From the NCBI RefSeq assembly GCF_901827205.1, contig NZ_LR594675.1, positions 4,278,001 to 4,342,000 on the forward strand: DNA of 64,000 nucleotides, given 5' to 3'. The position numbers and the translations under genes were made by a program. The stretch comes from Variovorax sp. PBS-H4. Its GTDB lineage: Bacteria > Pseudomonadota > Gammaproteobacteria > Burkholderiales > Burkholderiaceae_C. Every line of letters begins with the position of its first letter. Position 1 is the stretch's first letter. The notes beneath the pieces were generated by a model. That model saw nothing but the letters and a program-made list of their open reading frames with translations. It made no database searches and was not told where the DNA came from. This document shows positions 44,195 through 56,903 of this stretch, piece after piece.

Positions 44195-45607
44195 ATGCTC
44201 TACCACCTTTACGAAGCACAGCGCTCCCTCATGGAGCCGTTCGCCGATTTCGCGCAAGCTGCTTCCAAGCTTTATGGCCAAGGCGGTGTCTTCGGCCAAA
44301 CCCCGTTGGCGCAGCGCATGGCGGCCGGCTACGACCTGCTCTATCGACTGGGCAAGGACTACGAGAAACCGGAATTCGACATCAAGACGGTGCAAGTCGA
44401 CGGTGACGACGTGGTCATCCAGGAGGTCGTCGAGATCGACAAGCCCTTCTGCCAGCTGCGCCGCTTCAAGCGCTTCACCGACGACCCCAAGACCCTGCAG
44501 ACGCTCAAGGCCCAGCCCGTGGTCCTGATCGTGGCGCCGCTGTCCGGCCACTACGCCACGCTGCTGCGCGACACGGTTCGCACCATGCTGCAGGACCACA
44601 AGGTCTACATCACGGATTGGGTCAATGCCCGCCTCGTGCCGCTGTCGGACGGCGAGTTCCGCCTCGACGACTACGTCAACTACATCGAGGACTTCATTCG
44701 CCACCTGCAGAACGAGTACGGCAATTGCCATGTGATCAGCGTCTGCCAGCCGACCGTGCCGGTGCTGGCGGCGGTATCCCTGATGGCGAGCCGTGGCGAG
44801 AAGGTGCCTTTGTCGTTGACCATGATGGGCGGCCCCATCGACGCCCGCAAGTCGCCTACCGCAGTCAACAACCTGGCGATGAACAAGAGCTACGAGTGGT
44901 TCGAGAACAACGTGATCTACCGCGTTCCGGATGGCTTTCCGGGCGCCGGCCGGCGGGTATACCCCGGCTTCCTGCAGCACACGGGCTTCGTCGCAATGAA
45001 TCCGGACCGTCATGCAAGCAGCCACTACGACTACTTCAAGGACCTGATCAAGGGCGACGACGCCAGCGCCGAGGCCCATCGCAAGTTCTATGACGAGTAC
45101 AACGCCGTGCTCGACATGGATGCCGACTACTACCTGGACACCATCCGCACCGTGTTCCAGGAGTTCGACCTCGTCAACGGCACCTGGGAAGTCACAAGTC
45201 CCGATGGCACGCGAGAGCTCGTTCGTCCGCAGGATATTCATTCGACCGGTGTGCTCACCGTCGAGGGCGAACTGGACGACATCTCAGGCGCGGGCCAGAC
45301 GCGCGCCGCGCATGACCTGTGCAGGGGCATCCCGCCTGAACACCAGCGCCATTACGAGGTGAAGGGCGCGGGCCACTACGGCATCTTCAGCGGGCGCCGC
45401 TGGCGCGACCAGGTATACCCCGAAGTGAAAGCCTTCATCGCCGCCCACGACAAGCCCCAGAAGCGCGCCGGGCGACCGACCGTGTCTGCAGAAGACACGA
45501 TCAAGGCCCCCTCAGCCAGGAAGACCAAGGTCGCCGCCGCGGCCAAGAAGCCCGCCGTCGCCCGCAAGTCCGCGCCCGCGCGTCGCGCACGCGGCGCTGC
45601 GCGATAG
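44195..45607 (+). CDS. phaZ: intracellular poly(3-hydroxybutyrate) depolymerase
   Basis: 470 residues. It shows the PhaZa1-type sequence: MLYHLYEAQRSLMEPFADFAQ start, KPFCQLRRFKR, VVLIVAPLSGHYATLLRDTV, and the nucleophile C184 in VISVCQPTVP, a Cys where lipases carry Ser. His is in KGAGHYGIFSGRRW. It cleaves stored PHB granules in the cytoplasm. Residues from about 437 to 470 form a Lys/Ala/Arg-rich tail (KKPAVARKSAPARRARGAAR), which recalls histone-H1-like and PhaF-like DNA-binding tails. The next gene starts 15 bp downstream. Confidence 0.93.
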   Translation: MLYHLYEAQRSLMEPFADFAQAASKLYGQGGVFGQTPLAQRMAAGYDLLYRLGKDYEKPEFDIKTVQVDGDDVVIQEVVEIDKPFCQLRRFKRFTDDPKTLQTLKAQPVVLIVAPLSGHYATLLRDTVRTMLQDHKVYITDWVNARLVPLSDGEFRLDDYVNYIEDFIRHLQNEYGNCHVISVCQPTVPVLAAVSLMASRGEKVPLSLTMMGGPIDARKSPTAVNNLAMNKSYEWFENNVIYRVPDGFPGAGRRVYPGFLQHTGFVAMNPDRHASSHYDYFKDLIKGDDASAEAHRKFYDEYNAVLDMDADYYLDTIRTVFQEFDLVNGTWEVTSPDGTRELVRPQDIHSTGVLTVEGELDDISGAGQTRAAHDLCRGIPPEHQRHYEVKGAGHYGIFSGRRWRDQVYPEVKAFIAAHDKPQKRAGRPTVSAEDTIKAPSARKTKVAAAAKKPAVARKSAPARRARGAAR

Positions 45608-45622
45608 CACGAGGATCGGCCA

Positions 45623-46252
45623 GTGAACGCGCTGACCCGGCGCATCCTGGACGCGCTGCCGCAGACTCAGTGCACGCGCTGCGGCTATCCCGATTGCGCC
45701 GGCTACGCCGCGGCGATCGCGGCAGATGAGGCCGGCATCGATCAATGCCCCCCGGGCGGCGCTGAAGGAGTGGCACGCCTGTCGCGCCTGACCGGCCAGC
45801 CCTTGCGACCTATCGACCCGCAGTTCGGCACCGAAGGCGCCCGCATGATGGCTGTCATCGACGAGGCATGGTGCATCGGCTGCACGCTGTGCCTCGATGC
45901 CTGCCCGACCGACGCGATCCTGGGCATCCACAAGCGCATGCACACCGTCATCGAGTCCCATTGCACCGGCTGCGAGCTTTGCATCCCCGTCTGCCCGGTG
46001 GACTGCATCACGCTCGAAGTGGCGACCCCGGGGAAGCGTGGCTGGCAAGCCTGGTCGCAGGCACAGGCGGACCAGGCGCGCAGCCGCTACGAGGCGCATT
46101 GCCGCCGCCGCCAAGGCAAGGAGGACGAGCCGTCTGCGGCCGCGCCCCCCGAGGCCGCTGCGCCCGATCGCAAGCGCGCGATCGTCGAGGCCGCGCTGGC
46201 GCGCGCACGTGCTGCCGCGGACTCCCGCACCGACCCCAAAGCACGCCCATGA
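45623..46252 (+). CDS. RnfB-like 2x[4Fe-4S] ferredoxin-domain protein
   Basis: 209 residues, GTG start at 45623 with GAGGAT upstream. The N-terminal Fe-S domain is DALPQTQCTRCGYPDCAGYAAAI (RnfB type) with a further Cys in DQCPPGG. Two ferredoxin motifs follow: CIGCTLCLDACP and CTGCELCIPVCP. The charged Ala/Pro-rich C terminus (about 150-209) varies in this family. No other rnf genes are here, so it acts outside a complete Rnf complex or serves one encoded elsewhere. Its stop overlaps the LysE gene start (ATGA). Confidence 0.85.
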   Translation: MNALTRRILDALPQTQCTRCGYPDCAGYAAAIAADEAGIDQCPPGGAEGVARLSRLTGQPLRPIDPQFGTEGARMMAVIDEAWCIGCTLCLDACPTDAILGIHKRMHTVIESHCTGCELCIPVCPVDCITLEVATPGKRGWQAWSQAQADQARSRYEAHCRRRQGKEDEPSAAAPPEAAAPDRKRAIVEAALARARAAADSRTDPKARP

Positions 46253-46884
46253 CACCGGATACCCTGGTGGTCTACCTGGTCGCCTCCTTAGCGTTGGCGA
46301 TCACGCCCGGCCCCACCATGCTGCTGGCGATGTCCAACGGCATCGCCGGCGGCATGCGCCCTGCCGCCTGCGGCGTCGTGGGCGCATCGCTCGGGGCCAC
46401 CGTCCTGATTGCAGTGGTGGCGTTGGGGCTCGGTTCGCTGCTCGCCGCGTCGGAGTGGCTGTTCAACGCCATGCGCGTTGCCGGCGTCGTGTACCTGGTC
46501 TGGCTGGGCGTCAAGATGTGGCGCAGTCAGCCGATCGACATCCATGCGGCGCTCGCCGCAGCGCCGGCCAACGCCCTGAACAGGCGCACCGCTTTCCTGC
46601 GCAGCCTCACGGTGGCGCTTTCCAACCCGAAGACCCTGCTCTTCTTCGCCGCATTCCTGCCCCAGTTCATCGACACCGCCGCTCCGCAGGGGCCGCAGTA
46701 TGCGGTGCTCGGCGCCATCTTCATCGGCATCGACAGCTGCGTCATGCTCGGGTATGCCGCCGCCGGGACGCACGCCGTGCGCTGGCTCTCGCGACGCAGC
46801 CTGCGCCTGCTCAACCGCGGCTGCGCCGCAGGCATGTGGCTGCTCGCTGCAACGCTGGCGGTGTGGCGGCGCCCTGCCGCCTGA
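46249..46884 (+). CDS. LysE/RhtB-family amino acid exporter
   Basis: 211 residues, ATG 46249 overlapping the ferredoxin stop by four bases. The family signature ITPGPTMLLAMSNGIAGGMRPA is at residues 18-40, with about six membrane helices. SNPKTLLFFAAFLPQFID is the second typical block. It exports amino acids or similar small molecules. The substrate cannot be read from the sequence. It is convergent with the VOC gene, 4 bp apart. Confidence 0.9.
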   Translation: MTPDTLVVYLVASLALAITPGPTMLLAMSNGIAGGMRPAACGVVGASLGATVLIAVVALGLGSLLAASEWLFNAMRVAGVVYLVWLGVKMWRSQPIDIHAALAAAPANALNRRTAFLRSLTVALSNPKTLLFFAAFLPQFIDTAAPQGPQYAVLGAIFIGIDSCVMLGYAAAGTHAVRWLSRRSLRLLNRGCAAGMWLLAATLAVWRRPAA

Positions 46885-46888
46885 AGCA

Positions 46889-47377
46889 TCAGGCCGCAGC
46901 CAGCGCGCTGAAAGCCGCCACGACTTCGGGTGGCGCCTGGACCAGCTCGATTAGCACCCCCTCGCCCGAGATCGGGAACTCCTCGTTGCCCTTGGGATGC
47001 ATGAAGCAGATGTCGAAGCCGGCGGCGCCCTTGCGAATCCCGCCCGCCGCGAAGCGCACGCCCTGGCTCGTGAGCCAGCCGACCGCGGCGGGCAGGTCGT
47101 CGATCCACAGGCCCACGTGGTTGAGCGGCGTGGTGTGCACGGCGGGCTTCTTGTCGGGGTCCAGCGGCTGCATCAAATCCACCTCGACCTTGAAGTGGCC
47201 GCTGCCGATCGCGCAGATGTCCTCGTCGACGTTCTCACGCTCGCTGCTGAAATTGCCGGTGACTTCCAGGCCCAGCATCTCCACCCACAGCGTTCGCAGC
47301 CGAGCCTTGTCAGGCCCGCCGATCGCAATCTGCTGAATGCCCATCACCTTGAAGGGGCGCTCTTGTGACGTTGTCAT
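46889..47377 (-). CDS. VOC-superfamily protein, methylmalonyl-CoA epimerase-like
   Basis: 162 residues. Two beta-alpha-beta-beta-beta modules (first IQQIAIGGPDKARLRTLW, second LNHVGLWIDDLPAAVGWL). It ends the mutase-MeaB-carboxylase operon, 13 bp after the carboxylase alpha gene, which suggests the missing epimerase step. Ligand candidates are E in FKVEVDLM, H in LNHVGLW and E in VLIELVQ. The first metal His of known epimerases (DHIGIAV) is replaced here by Q16 (QQIAI). It may be an epimerase with a changed metal site or a related lyase. Confidence 0.65.
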   Translation of the reverse strand: MTTSQERPFKVMGIQQIAIGGPDKARLRTLWVEMLGLEVTGNFSSERENVDEDICAIGSGHFKVEVDLMQPLDPDKKPAVHTTPLNHVGLWIDDLPAAVGWLTSQGVRFAAGGIRKGAAGFDICFMHPKGNEEFPISGEGVLIELVQAPPEVVAAFSALAAA

Positions 47378-47390
47378 GCAACGGCCTCCA

Positions 47391-49439
<2,049 letters not shown>

Positions 49440-49456
49440 GTTGTGATCTCCCGTCC

Positions 49457-50985
<1,529 letters not shown>

Positions 50986-50989
<4 letters not shown>

Positions 50990-52083
50990 GGTCCTGTTCC
51001 GGAAGTGGTGTTGATGTGTTCTTCGAGGGGCTGGGCCGCGCCTGCCTGCGCAACTTGCGCCGCGAGCAGGTTGCGTGCCGCGGTCGAGGCCGGCAGCGCG
51101 CCGGCTGCCACCTGGGCCACGGTCTTCGGAAGCAGCTCCCGCACTTTCGGGTGCTGGCGGAAGGCCTGCTTGAGGCCCGCGTCGATGCGTTCCCACATCC
51201 ACGCGAGTGCCTGTTTCTCGCGCCGCGCGGCAAGCTTGCCGGTCGCGGCCTGCAGGGTCTTGAACTGCAGCACGGTGTCCCAGAAGGCGTCGACGCCGGT
51301 ACCCAGCAAGGCGCTCGATTGAATGACCCTGGGCTGCCACTGGCGCAACGCCGCATCGGCGCCGTGCACGACGTGCGCATGCACCGGGTTCCCGTGATGA
51401 CCGAAGAGCCGCAGCGCGGAGGTGATCTGGGCCTGCGCGCGCGTCGCCGCGTCGGGATCGATATCGGCCTTGTTGATGACCACCAGGTCGGCCAGCTCCA
51501 TCACGCCCTTCTTGATGGCCTGCAGGTCATCGCCGGCATTGGGGAGCTGCAGCAGCACGAACATGTCGGTCATGCCCGAGACCGCGGTCTCACTCTGGCC
51601 GACGCCGACGGTCTCGACGATCACGATGTCGTAGCCGGCGGCCTCGCAGACCAGCATGGCCTCGCGCGTCTTTTCGGCCACCCCGCCCAGCGTACCGCTC
51701 GACGGGCTGGGGCGGATGTAGGCACGCTCGTGCACCGAAAGCTTTTCCATGCGCGTCTTGTCGCCGAGGATCGAGCCGCCGGAGACGGTGGACGACGGGT
51801 CGATGGTAAGGACCGCCACGCGATGGCCGCGTTCGATCAGGTACAACCCGAGCGTCTCGATGAAGGTGGACTTCCCGACGCCCGGCACGCCCGAGATGCC
51901 GAGTCGAAAGGATTTGCCGGTGCGCGGCAGCAGCGCCGTCAACAATTGATCGGCTTGCGCGCGATGGTCAGCCCTCGTGGATTCGAGCAGCGTAATGGCT
52001 TTCGCGATCGCACGGCGCTGCCGGGGGCCGTCGGCCTCCGCCAGCGCTTCGGCTGTCAACACGCTTGGAGCCGCGGCAGGCAT
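50986..52083 (-). CDS. meaB: methylmalonyl-CoA mutase-associated GTPase (MeaB/ArgK)
   Basis: 365 residues from the ATG at 52081-52083, two bases after the mutase stop; a TTG at 52089 is in frame. P-loop GISGVPGVGKSTFIETLG, TIDPSSTVSGGSILGDKTRM, the switch ETVGVGQSE, and guanine motif VVINKADID. It guards and reloads the B12 cofactor of methylmalonyl-CoA mutase. It sits between mutase and pccB with coupled translation on both sides. Confidence 0.95.
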
Positions 52084-52085
52084 GC

Positions 52086-54248
52086 TCAAGCCGCGACCGC
52101 CACGCGAATCTGCTCCAGCACGTCCTTGGCACTGGCCGGTATCGGCGTGCCTGGCCCGTAGATGCCCTTGACCCCAGCTTCGTACAGGAACTCGTAGTCC
52201 TGCCGCGGAATCACGCCGCCGACGAACACGATGATGTCGTCAGCGCCCTGCTTCTTCAGCTCCTCGATGATCGCGGGCACCAGCGTCTTGTGCCCCGCGG
52301 CCAGAGTACTCACGCCCACCGCATGCACGTCGTTCTCGATGGCCTGGCGCGCGCATTCCTCGGGGGTCTGGAACAGCGGCCCCATGTCGACGTCGAAGCC
52401 CAGGTCGGCGAAAGCCGTGGCGACGACCTTGGCGCCGCGATCGTGGCCATCCTGGCCGAGCTTGGAGATCATCACCCGCGGACGCCGCCCCTGTTCCTCG
52501 GCGAACCCCGCAATCTCCTTCTGCAGCGCCTCCCAGCCTTCGGCCGAGTCGTAGGCGGCGGCGTACACGCCGGTCACCTTCTGCGTGTCGGCACGATGGC
52601 GTCCGTAAACCTTCTCCAGCGCATCGCTGATCTCGCCCACCGTCGCGCGCAGGCGCACGGCCTCGACGCTCAGCGCGAGCAGATTGCCCGTGCCGCTTTC
52701 GGCGGCCGCGGTCATCGCGTCGAGCGCGGCCTGGACCTTGGCGCCGTCACGCTTCTCACGCACCGCCTTGAGCCGCGCGATCTGGCTGTCGCGCACCTTG
52801 ACGTTGTCGATCTGCAGGATGTCGTGCGTGTCCTCGCTCTGCAGCTTGTACTTGTTGACGCCCACGATCACGTCCTGCCCCGAGTCGATGCGCGCCTGCT
52901 TGTCGGCTGCCGCGGCCTCGATCTTGAGCTTGGCCCAGCCGCTGTCCACGGCCTTGGTCATGCCGCCCATCGCCTCGACCTCCTCGATGATGGCCCAGGC
53001 CGCATCCGCCATGTCCTGCGTGAGCTTCTCCATCATGTAGCTGCCGGCCCAGGGATCGATCACGTTCGTGATGTGGGTCTCTTCCTGGATGATGAGCTGC
53101 GTGTTGCGCGCGATGCGTGCGCTGAATTCGGTGGGCAACGCGATCGCTTCGTCCAGCGCATTGGTGTGCAGGCTCTGGGTGCCGCCGAAGACCGCGGCCA
53201 TGGCCTCGATGGTGGTGCGCACCACGTTGTTGTACGGGTCCTGCTCCGTCAGGCTCCAGCCCGACGTCTGGCAATGGGTGCGCAGCATCAGGCTCTTCGG
53301 GTTCTTGGGATTGAACTCCTTCATGATGCGGCACCAGAGGAGGCGCGCGGCGCGCATCTTGGCGACCTCCAGGTAGAAGTTCATGCCGATGGCCCAGAAG
53401 AAGCTCAGGCGCCCGGCAAAGCCGTCGACGTCGAGCCCCTTGGCCAGCGCCGTCTTCACGTACTCCTTGCCGTCCGCCAGCGTAAAGGCCAGTTCCAGCG
53501 CCTGGTTGGCGCCGGCCTCCTGCATGTGGTAGCCGCTGATGGAGATGGAGTTGAACTTCGGCATCTTCTCCGCGGTGTACGCAATGATGTCGCCGATGAT
53601 CCGCATCGAGGGCTCGGGCGGGAAGATGTAGGTGTTGCGGACCATGAACTCCTTGAGGATGTCGTTCTGGATGGTCCCCGAAAGCTGGTCCTGCGCCACG
53701 CCCTGCTCCTCGGCCGCGACGATGTAGCCGGCGAGCACGGGCAGCACCGCGCCGTTCATCGTCATCGAGACGCTGACCTTGTCCAGCGGAATCTGGTCGA
53801 AAAGGATCTTCATGTCCTCCACGCTGTCGATCGCCACGCCCGCCTTGCCGACGTCGCCGGTCACGCGCGGATGGTCGCTGTCGTAGCCGCGATGCGTCGC
53901 CAGGTCGAAGGCCACGCTGACGCCCTGCCCGCCCGCGGCCAGCGCCTTGCGATAGAACGCGTTCGACTCCTCGGCAGTGGAGAAGCCCGCGTACTGGCGG
54001 ATGGTCCAGGGGCGCACCGCGTACATCGTGGCCTGCGGGCCTCGCAGGTAGGGCTCGAAGCCGGGCAGCGTGTCGGTGTACTTCAGGCCCTTGAGATCAG
54101 CCGCGGTGTAGAGCGGCTTCACTGCGATGCCATCGGGCGTGATCCAGTTGAGCGCCTGGACGTCGCCGCCCGGGGCGGACTTGGCTGCAGCCTTGGCCCA
54201 GGCTTCTAGGGTCGCGGTCTGGAAGGTCGGTTCGGGTTTGCTGCTCAT
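52086..54248 (-). CDS. scpA: methylmalonyl-CoA mutase, single-chain B12 enzyme
   Basis: 720 residues from MSSKPEPTF. The catalytic barrel (about 30-560) includes YAVRPWTIRQYAGFSTAEESN and SGYHMQEAGANQALELAFTLADG. The C-terminal B12 domain (about 590-720) has the base-off motif KLGQDGHDRGAKVV, then GVSTLAAGH and FVGGVIP. It converts methylmalonyl-CoA to succinyl-CoA. It is the first gene of the operon scpA-meaB-pccB-pccA-VOC. A GntR regulator diverges 116 bp away. The single-chain form matches E. coli Sbm. Confidence 0.95.
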   Translation of the reverse strand: MSSKPEPTFQTATLEAWAKAAAKSAPGGDVQALNWITPDGIAVKPLYTAADLKGLKYTDTLPGFEPYLRGPQATMYAVRPWTIRQYAGFSTAEESNAFYRKALAAGGQGVSVAFDLATHRGYDSDHPRVTGDVGKAGVAIDSVEDMKILFDQIPLDKVSVSMTMNGAVLPVLAGYIVAAEEQGVAQDQLSGTIQNDILKEFMVRNTYIFPPEPSMRIIGDIIAYTAEKMPKFNSISISGYHMQEAGANQALELAFTLADGKEYVKTALAKGLDVDGFAGRLSFFWAIGMNFYLEVAKMRAARLLWCRIMKEFNPKNPKSLMLRTHCQTSGWSLTEQDPYNNVVRTTIEAMAAVFGGTQSLHTNALDEAIALPTEFSARIARNTQLIIQEETHITNVIDPWAGSYMMEKLTQDMADAAWAIIEEVEAMGGMTKAVDSGWAKLKIEAAAADKQARIDSGQDVIVGVNKYKLQSEDTHDILQIDNVKVRDSQIARLKAVREKRDGAKVQAALDAMTAAAESGTGNLLALSVEAVRLRATVGEISDALEKVYGRHRADTQKVTGVYAAAYDSAEGWEALQKEIAGFAEEQGRRPRVMISKLGQDGHDRGAKVVATAFADLGFDVDMGPLFQTPEECARQAIENDVHAVGVSTLAAGHKTLVPAIIEELKKQGADDIIVFVGGVIPRQDYEFLYEAGVKGIYGPGTPIPASAKDVLEQIRVAVAA

Positions 54249-54322
54249 TGCGCCGGCTCTGCAAGTGTGGAAGGGCATGCCGCGCGGGGCGCGACGATTC
54301 GGTGCAAGTCTAACCCATCTGT

Positions 54323-54333
54323 AATTATTAATT
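54323..54333. promoter_or_regulatory. AATTATTAATT palindrome between mutase and GntR genes
   Basis: Perfect 5-bp arms around one T, in an AT-rich patch (about 54315-54340) in the middle of the 116-bp divergent spacer. It is a candidate operator for the adjacent GntR protein and overlaps where either promoter would lie. Confidence 0.4.
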
Positions 54334-54364
54334 CAAACTTCCGGCGTTGCGGTACATTTCGCGC

Positions 54365-55012
54365 ATGTCCGCCCTTACCCTCACCCCGCGCGCCCTCTAC
54401 GAAGAGGTGGCGGAACTGCTGCGCCAACGCATCTTCAACCGCGAACTGGAGCCCGGCAGCTGGATCGACGAACTCAAGCTGGCCGAGGAGTACGGCATCA
54501 GCCGCACGCCGCTGCGGGAAGCGCTCAAGGTGTTGGCGGCTGAAGGCCTGGTGACGATGAAGGTGCGGCGGGGCGCCTACGTGACCGAGGTGTCGGAGAA
54601 GGACCTGTCGGACGTCTACCACCTGCTCAGCCTGCTCGAGAGCGACGCCGTGCGCGTGGTCGCGGAGCGGGCTTCCAAAGCGCAGCTGGCCGAATTGGAG
54701 ACCCTGCATGCCGAACTCGAAGCCGCGGCTGCGCCGGGCAAGGTGGACCGAGCCCACTTCTTTGCCATCAACGAACGATTCCACATGCGGATCCTGGCAA
54801 TGGCCGACAACCGCTGGCGCGACCAGATGGTTGCCGACCTGCGAAAGGTGATGAAGCTCAATCGCCACAACTCGCTGCTCAAGGCCGGGCGCATCGAGGA
54901 ATCGCTGGCGGAGCACCGGGGGATCATGGCCGCGATCAAGGCCCGCGACGGCGCCAGCGCCATGGCGCGCATGCAGGAGCATTTCCGCAGCGGCCTGGAA
55001 GCAGCGAACTGA
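54365..55012 (+). CDS. GntR-family transcriptional regulator, FCD (FadR) subgroup
   Basis: 215 residues from the ATG at 54365; a TTG six codons upstream is in frame. N-terminal winged helix: LYEEVAELLRQRIFNRELEPGSWIDELKLAEEYGISRTPLREALKVLAAEGLV. The C-terminal FCD ligand domain (about 80-215) keeps Asp/His-type metal residues, with FHMRILAMADNRW and SLAEHRGIMAAI. It is divergent from the methylmalonyl-CoA operon and probably regulates it; a CoA ester or short dicarboxylate inducer would fit, but is not shown. Confidence 0.88.
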   Translation: MSALTLTPRALYEEVAELLRQRIFNRELEPGSWIDELKLAEEYGISRTPLREALKVLAAEGLVTMKVRRGAYVTEVSEKDLSDVYHLLSLLESDAVRVVAERASKAQLAELETLHAELEAAAAPGKVDRAHFFAINERFHMRILAMADNRWRDQMVADLRKVMKLNRHNSLLKAGRIEESLAEHRGIMAAIKARDGASAMARMQEHFRSGLEAAN

Positions 55013-55018
55013 TTCCGC

Positions 55019-55813
55019 TCAGTCGGCAGGCACGGTGCCGATGTCGGCACTGATCCGCTGCGCGGTTTCCAGCAACTTCGGCGCGATGCGCGCCACCAAT
55101 GTTTCGCGCGGCAGCAGGTAGGCCGGCCCGCCGCAGCTGCAGGCGTAACGCTCGCCACGCGGCCCGCGCAGCGAGAATCCCAGCGCATGAATGTGCGGGT
55201 GCCATTCGCCGAACGAGCTGCAATAGCCCAGCCGCGCATGCTCCTCGAGGCCTGCCATGACGCGCGGCTCCAATGCGGGCCAGTTCTCGCCGCTCGCGAT
55301 GCGGACCTGATCCAGCAAGTCCGCCTGTTCGGCCGGCGGCAGCGCCGCGAGGTAGGCCCGCCCGGCAGCCGAGGTGGCGATGGACATTCGCGAGCCCACG
55401 TCGATGCGCGAGCTGATCATCGCCGAGCGCGGCCGGAGCGAATCGATGATCAGCATGTCGAGCTCGTCGCGCACCCCCAGGTGCACGCTGGCGCCGGCGA
55501 ACTCCGCCAGTTCCGACAGGTACGGTCGTGCAACCCCGCGCAGATCGAAGTGCCGCAGGTAGCGGTTGCTCATGTCCAGCAGTGCGGGGCCGAGACTGAA
55601 GCGCTCGGTGTCCGACGCCTGCCTCAGGTAGCCGCTCGCGACCAGAGTCGCGGCCAGGCGCGACACCGTCGGCTTGGGGATACCGGTCGCATCGGCTAGC
55701 TCCCGGTTGCTCAATGGTCCGGCTGCATCGCCGACCACCTTCAGCACTGCCAAGCCGCGCGCCAGGGCACTGACCTCCGCTCCTGCCCCTTGCTCAGCCA
55801 TTTGATTGCCCAT
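55019..55813 (-). CDS. IclR-family transcriptional regulator
   Basis: 264 residues; ATG at 55811-55813 (a second ATG at 55799-55801). The N-terminal winged helix is LARGLAVLKVVGDAAGPLSNRELADATGIPKPTVSRLAATL. The C-terminal ligand domain follows (SIATSAAGRAYLAALPPAE, GYCSSFGEWHPHIHALG). It is convergent with the GntR gene (6 bp) and divergent from a Bug receptor whose promoter is flanked by inverted repeats, its likely target. Confidence 0.9.
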   Translation of the reverse strand: MGNQMAEQGAGAEVSALARGLAVLKVVGDAAGPLSNRELADATGIPKPTVSRLAATLVASGYLRQASDTERFSLGPALLDMSNRYLRHFDLRGVARPYLSELAEFAGASVHLGVRDELDMLIIDSLRPRSAMISSRIDVGSRMSIATSAAGRAYLAALPPAEQADLLDQVRIASGENWPALEPRVMAGLEEHARLGYCSSFGEWHPHIHALGFSLRGPRGERYACSCGGPAYLLPRETLVARIAPKLLETAQRISADIGTVPAD

Positions 55814-55819
55814 TTTTAA

Positions 55820-55877
55820 AACGTTGTTTCATTCGTTGACTAATCCAGTCGAGTCGATATTATTTCAAAACAATGTT
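55820..55877. promoter_or_regulatory. promoter and inverted-repeat operator of the Bug/TfdA-like genes
   Basis: TTGACT (55836-55841), a 16-bp spacer and TATTAT (55858-55863) make a strong forward promoter. It is bracketed by AACGTTGTTT (55820-55829) and AAACAATGTT (55868-55877), which are inverted copies with one mismatch. The second arm covers the start of transcription, suiting repression by the divergent IclR protein. Confidence 0.6.
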
Positions 55878-55893
55878 CCAAAATCTAATTTTG

Positions 55894-56886
55894 ATGAGAG
55901 ACAAACCACCTCGCAGCACCCGGCGCCAAGTTTTGCTGGTCGGCGCCACGATTGCCATTGCCGGGCTGGGCAGCAGCTTCGGCGCCGCGGCCCAGGACTT
56001 TCCCAAAGGGCCGGTCAAGATCATCATCCCCTTCGCGCCTGGCGGTCCGACCGACACGGTAGGCAGGCTCATCGCGCAGAAGCTGCAGGAGATCTGGGGA
56101 CAGCCGGTGATCGTCGACTACAAGCCCGGCGCCGGGACTGCGATCGGCGTGGACTTCGTCGCCAAGGCGCCGCCTGACGGCCTGACCTTCGGCATGGTGA
56201 ATTCCTCGTTTGCCGTGAACCCGTCGCTGCGCAAGAACCTGCCCTACGACACGGTGAAGGATCTCGCAGCCATCACGCAGATCGCGAACCTGCAGCTGGC
56301 AATCGTTGCCAAGCCCGACGCGCCCTTCAACACCGTGCCCGAGCTGATCGCCTACGCCAAGAAGAACCCCGGCAAGCTCACCTACGGCACGCCTGGCGCG
56401 GGCAGCACCACCCACCTGGGTGCCGAGCTCCTGAAACGCGAAGCGGGCTTCGACATGCTCCACTCGCCTTTCAAGGGCAGCGCGCCGGCGCACACCGAAC
56501 TCATGGGCGGGCGCATCGACATCGTGGTCGATCCGTTTCTTTCGATCCTGCCCTACGTGAAGGCAGGCCGGATGAAGATGATCGCCACGCTTGGAGACAA
56601 GCGCGTGGCGGGCTTCGACTACCCCACGGTGGCCGAGACGCTCCCGGGCTTCAATGTCAACGCATTGCTGGGCTTCGTTGCGCCGCACGGCACGCCCAGG
56701 GCCGTCATCCAGAAGATCCAGGCCGACACCGAGAAGGTGCTGCGCACTCCCGACATCCGAAAGCGCATCGAGGAACAAGGCATGGAGGTGGTCGCCTCCA
56801 GGCCCCAGCAGTTCGAGGCCTTCGTGCAATCCGAGATGAAGCGCTGGGCACGCGTGATCAACGAGGCCGGCATCCAGGCCGAATAA
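55894..56886 (+). CDS. Bug/TctC-type solute-binding protein next to TfdA-like dioxygenase
   Basis: 330 residues from the ATG at 55894. An earlier in-frame ATG at 55873 lies only about 3 bases after the predicted transcription start and inside the operator, so it is less likely. The signal peptide has a twin-arginine-like front (STRRQVLLVG) and ends near AAAQD. Body motifs: IIIPFAPGGPTDTVGRL, TYGTPGAGSTTHLGAELL, and GFDYPTVAETLPG. It binds a small acid in the periplasm. No membrane partners are adjacent. The dioxygenase follows after 17 bp and is presumably co-transcribed. Confidence 0.87.
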   Translation: MRDKPPRSTRRQVLLVGATIAIAGLGSSFGAAAQDFPKGPVKIIIPFAPGGPTDTVGRLIAQKLQEIWGQPVIVDYKPGAGTAIGVDFVAKAPPDGLTFGMVNSSFAVNPSLRKNLPYDTVKDLAAITQIANLQLAIVAKPDAPFNTVPELIAYAKKNPGKLTYGTPGAGSTTHLGAELLKREAGFDMLHSPFKGSAPAHTELMGGRIDIVVDPFLSILPYVKAGRMKMIATLGDKRVAGFDYPTVAETLPGFNVNALLGFVAPHGTPRAVIQKIQADTEKVLRTPDIRKRIEEQGMEVVASRPQQFEAFVQSEMKRWARVINEAGIQAE

Positions 56887-56903
56887 CTGTTTCGAGACCT
56901 TCC

